From Halalkalibacter oceani (GTDB lineage: Bacteria; Bacillota; Bacilli; Bacillales; Bacillaceae_D): a stretch of DNA of 64,000 nucleotides. The stretch spans positions 248,001 to 312,000 of the forward strand of contig NZ_JAMBOS010000003.1 in assembly GCF_023715705.1 (NCBI RefSeq), read 5' to 3'. Each line of letters opens with the position of its first letter. The first letter of the stretch is position 1. The translations under genes were made by a program, and so were the position numbers. Shown piece by piece: positions 61,654 to 64,000 of the stretch. The notes under the pieces were generated by a model that was not told where the DNA came from, searched no databases, and was given only the letters and a program-made list of their open reading frames with translations.

Positions 61654-62688
61654 TTAGTTCAATGCAGTATGAAGGATTTTTGCAAATTCAGCGCGTGTGA
61701 CGTGATTGGTTGGACGGTATGTCCCATCTTCAAAGCCTTGGACGATCCCGCTCGCCTGTAAAGCATGAATCTCGGCGAAAGCCCAGCTTTGATCGTCAAC
61801 GTCGTTAAATGAGGCAGATACCGTTTCTTCTACTGGTAGGTTGAAAGCTTTTGTAAAGAGAAAGGCGATTTCTTCGCGTGTTACTGGTTCGTTCGGATTG
61901 AACGTATCTCCTTCTATGTAGGAGAAGTAGCCAGCTCTGTCCGTGGCGGCGATCGCCCGGGCTGCCCAATGGTTTTCCGGTACATCACGGAAACCGTTTA
62001 ACCCGCTGTCTGTTTCTAAACCAGTTGCGCGTGTAATCAACGCGGCAATTTGTGCACGAGTCAGCTTGTCGTTCGGTCCAAACTGGTTATCGCCTAGACC
62101 GGCGATCATATTTGAAACCGATAATTCTTTAATCTCACCGAATGCCCAGTGTGTTGGAAGGACATCATGGTACTCGCCCTCGCCAAGCACGCGTGCCGGC
62201 TCTTTTTTCTCGGCTGTTGCTTGAACTTCAGCTTTCTCTTCCGGAAGGATCCGCTTCGCTCCTAAGTAACGAGGTCCCCAGTAATAAGGATCGTTAATGG
62301 AGGAAATCATCACACCCTTAGAGGAAGAAGCGTGAATAAATTGGTTGTTTCCGACATATATTCCTGCGTGGGAAGCGCCAGAGCTTACGGTTCTAAAGAA
62401 GACGAGGTCCCCTTTTTGCAGGTTTGCCTTGGAAACAGCTGTGCCTTGATTGTACATTTGAGCGGCTGTTCGGGGAACAGAGATGCCAAATTCCTTCAAG
62501 ACGTAATTAATGAAGCCAGAGCAATCAAAGCCACTTGGAGTAGTGCCGCCGTACCTGTAAGGGACACCGATCTGTTTCTTTGCCGAGGTGACGATATCGT
62601 CCCTCACACTTGCTTCCGCCATTTGCACCTGAACTACCGCTGTAAATAGCAAAGCGAAAACGACTACCGGGATCAACTTTCGTAACAT
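61654..62688 (-). CDS. Secreted NlpC/P60 endopeptidase with three SLH domains
   Basis: About 344 residues. The signal peptide ends near QMAEAS. The NlpC/P60 domain (about 28-140) has Cys in GFDCSGFINYVL, His in ASHAGIYVGN and a third His in FIHASSS. Three SLH repeats (about 170-344) follow, with TRAQ, TREE and TRAE motifs. It probably trims wall peptides while bound at the cell surface. The start at 62688 lies behind GAGGAG and gives a clean signal. It is divergent from the S-layer gene. Confidence 0.92.
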   Translation of the reverse strand: MLRKLIPVVVFALLFTAVVQVQMAEASVRDDIVTSAKKQIGVPYRYGGTTPSGFDCSGFINYVLKEFGISVPRTAAQMYNQGTAVSKANLQKGDLVFFRTVSSGASHAGIYVGNNQFIHASSSKGVMISSINDPYYWGPRYLGAKRILPEEKAEVQATAEKKEPARVLGEGEYHDVLPTHWAFGEIKELSVSNMIAGLGDNQFGPNDKLTRAQIAALITRATGLETDSGLNGFRDVPENHWAARAIAATDRAGYFSYIEGDTFNPNEPVTREEIAFLFTKAFNLPVEETVSASFNDVDDQSWAFAEIHALQASGIVQGFEDGTYRPTNHVTRAEFAKILHTALN

Positions 62689-63353
62689 ACATACACTCCT
62701 CTTACTATGTAAAAATTTGAGGTAGGCAATGAAGCTCGTGCTACACTGCGTCATAGCAAAAAATATGAACATTTTTTACTAAATCTATGAAAATTATGTT
62801 TAATTCGACATAATCTTGGGTAAGTACGAGATTTAGTCTACCACAATATAAGAGAAAGTAATGTTACAAGTTGATAACAAAGTCGTAATATAGTCTGTAA
62901 CAATCCAATAGACTTGCTCCGACTTTACTCACAATTATATAGAAGAAAACCGGTATCGATGGGAGAAATCTATGGAAATATGTACTAATATCGAATTGGA
63001 AGAAAACTATTGAATTTTATGTAACATCATGTAGAATAAAAAATAACTACCTTTCCTAAATATGAAAACACTTGAGAAATGTTGACTTTCTTTCCTACAA
63101 CTTTTACATAGTGGTTGACATTACTAGGATTGGTAATTATACTATTCTTGCAAGCATTCTACCCGCGTTTTACTAATGTTGGAGAGCTAAGCTATCCGAG
63201 TTTCTTTTGCAAGTGACTCACCAAGCGTTGCGATTTACTATCAACGTACTTACAACATGGTTCGACATTACAACATCTGATAGTAGCAACTCTTTGACAA
63301 TTAGTAGAAATACGTACATTTAATGTACATAATTCAAAGGAGGATTTACCCAC
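62689..63353 (+). promoter_or_regulatory. Divergent AT-rich regulatory region upstream of the S-layer gene
   Basis: About 660 bases without a gene. Two sigma-A promoters face the S-layer gene: TTGACT (63082), 17 bases, TACATA (63105), and TTGACA (63115), 17 bases, TATACT (63138). The leader from the second is about 200 bases. A perfectly symmetric GTACATTTAATGTAC (63314-63328) lies just before the AAAGGAGG ribosome site. The promoter of the divergent gene is not clear. Confidence 0.7.
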
Positions 63354-64000
63354 ATGGCTTATCAACCTAAGTCTTATCGCAAGTTCTTAGCAACATCTGT
63401 AACAGCTGCAATGGTAGCTACAGTTGCTGCGCCTGTAATTCCGTCAGTTTCCGCTGACACACCAACGTCATTTCCTGACGTAGCTACAAACCACTGGGCT
63501 TCAGATTCAATCGCCTATCTAGTGGAAAAGGGAGCAATTGAAGGTCGTCCTGACGGCACTTTCGATCCGAATGCAAGCATCACTCGTGCTGAGGCAGCAA
63601 AGATCCTTGCGATCACGCTTGGTTTAGATGTTGATTCTTCAGCAAGCACTAACTTCTCTGATGCTGCGAACCACTGGGGTTCTGCTTACATCGCAGCAAT
63701 CCAAGAACAAGCTCCTGGCGTAATCGACGGTTACACTGATGGAACTTTCCGTCCTAACCGCACAATCACTCGTCAAGAGATGGCGAAGATGATTGTAACT
63801 GCTTATGATCTTCAAGAAGACGAGACAGTAAACATCGATTTCACTGACAACACTGGCTGGGGTGCTGAGTACATCACAACTCTTGCTAGCCTTGGAATCG
63901 TTGAAGGCGTTCGCGCTGGTCAATTCCAGCCAAACGGCAACGTAACTCGTGCTCAAACTCCTGTATTCGTACACCGTGCAGAAGTTCCTGAAGTACGCAT
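63354..64000 (+). CDS. S-layer protein, N-terminal part (runs off the window)
   Basis: The reading frame opens with MAYQPKSYRKFLATSV, a signal peptide ending near PSVSADTPT, then three SLH repeats (PDVATNHWASDSIAYL, SDAANHWGSAYIAAIQ, TDNTGWGAEYITTLAS). About 215 residues are visible with no stop. The start resembles SlpA of alkaliphilic bacilli. Codon use is unusually uniform (GCT, GTA, CGT, AAC), as for a very abundant protein. AAAGGAGG precedes the ATG and tandem strong promoters lie upstream. It anchors to pyruvylated wall polymer through the SLH repeats. Confidence 0.92.
   Translation, partial: MAYQPKSYRKFLATSVTAAMVATVAAPVIPSVSADTPTSFPDVATNHWASDSIAYLVEKGAIEGRPDGTFDPNASITRAEAAKILAITLGLDVDSSASTNFSDAANHWGSAYIAAIQEQAPGVIDGYTDGTFRPNRTITRQEMAKMIVTAYDLQEDETVNIDFTDNTGWGAEYITTLASLGIVEGVRAGQFQPNGNVTRAQTPVFVHRAEVPEVR

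Overview
The window is a chromosomal segment of a spore-forming, flagellated member of the Bacillaceae, most likely an alkaliphile. Support for this: spoIIQ, spoIIID, mbl, flhO, flhP and fabZ occur in the familiar Bacillus order; sigma-A promoters, CcpA-type cre sites and strong Shine-Dalgarno sequences are common; TTG and GTG starts are frequent; and five proteins carry SLH wall-anchoring domains. The last gene is an S-layer protein whose N-terminus resembles SlpA of alkaliphilic Bacillus. No rRNA, tRNA or CRISPR array was seen.

Layout. (1) 1-2.9 kb: spoIIQ, then an unrecognised three-gene minus-strand operon (P-loop ATPase, ribbon-helix-helix-like protein, coiled-coil/HTH protein). (2) 3.1-12.8 kb: a reductive pyrimidine (uracil/thymine) degradation cluster: aldehyde dehydrogenase, PreT, PreA, dihydropyrimidinase, NCS1 permease, a small protein and an omega-aminotransferase. 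A 115-bp tandem repeat array sits before the last gene. (3) 12.9-21 kb: a possible ADP-ribosyltransferase-fold protein behind a perfect cre, then a GntR-controlled carboxylate module (HAD hydrolase, TctCBA transporter, crotonase, class III CoA-transferase) with a shared operator motif at three promoters. (4) 21-28.8 kb: a lone ABC ATPase, an ECF sigma/membrane partner pair, and a Na+/acetate-type symporter operon with two small membrane proteins, a CBS/DUF294 protein and a DEDDh exonuclease. (5) 28.9-35 kb: the conserved core spoIIID-mbl-flhO-flhP-epuA-fabZ, then a GGDEF/EAL protein. Regions 2-4 appear to be catabolic cargo placed between spoIIQ and spoIIID. (6) 35-45.3 kb: lipoprotein, Mn-catalase, NlpC/P60 hydrolase, sugar-acid dehydratase, SLH amidase, SLH 5'-nucleotidase and an RsbR-like protein. 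(7) 45.4-54.8 kb: a hydantoin-utilisation operon (HyuA, HyuB, carbamoylase, NCS1 permease, racemase) behind a textbook sigma-54 -24/-12 promoter, a 32-bp palindromic upstream site and a cre, with its sigma-54 activator encoded next door. (8) 54.8-64 kb: a broken Rpn-type transposase with a duplicated tail, an acyltransferase, an SLH subtilisin, a TnpB element next to a truncated gene, an SLH NlpC/P60 protein and the start of the S-layer gene.

The most unusual signal is non-coding. A family of structured intergenic elements lies just behind stop codons (clear full copies at 0.9, 10.75 and 38.4 kb, a reduced one at 32.6 kb). Each has a variable hairpin, a conserved AAGCARTGAGYGGA block, a long second hairpin inside a two-part stem, and a conserved 3' block ending near GAGCCAC. 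The stem bases differ between copies but stay complementary, and four copies plus a partial fifth are arrayed in tandem at 10.75-11.24 kb. I do not recognise the family.

The two pyrimidine-ring pathways complement each other. The uracil cluster lacks a beta-ureidopropionase, whereas the hydantoin cluster encodes an N-carbamoyl amidohydrolase that could supply that step.
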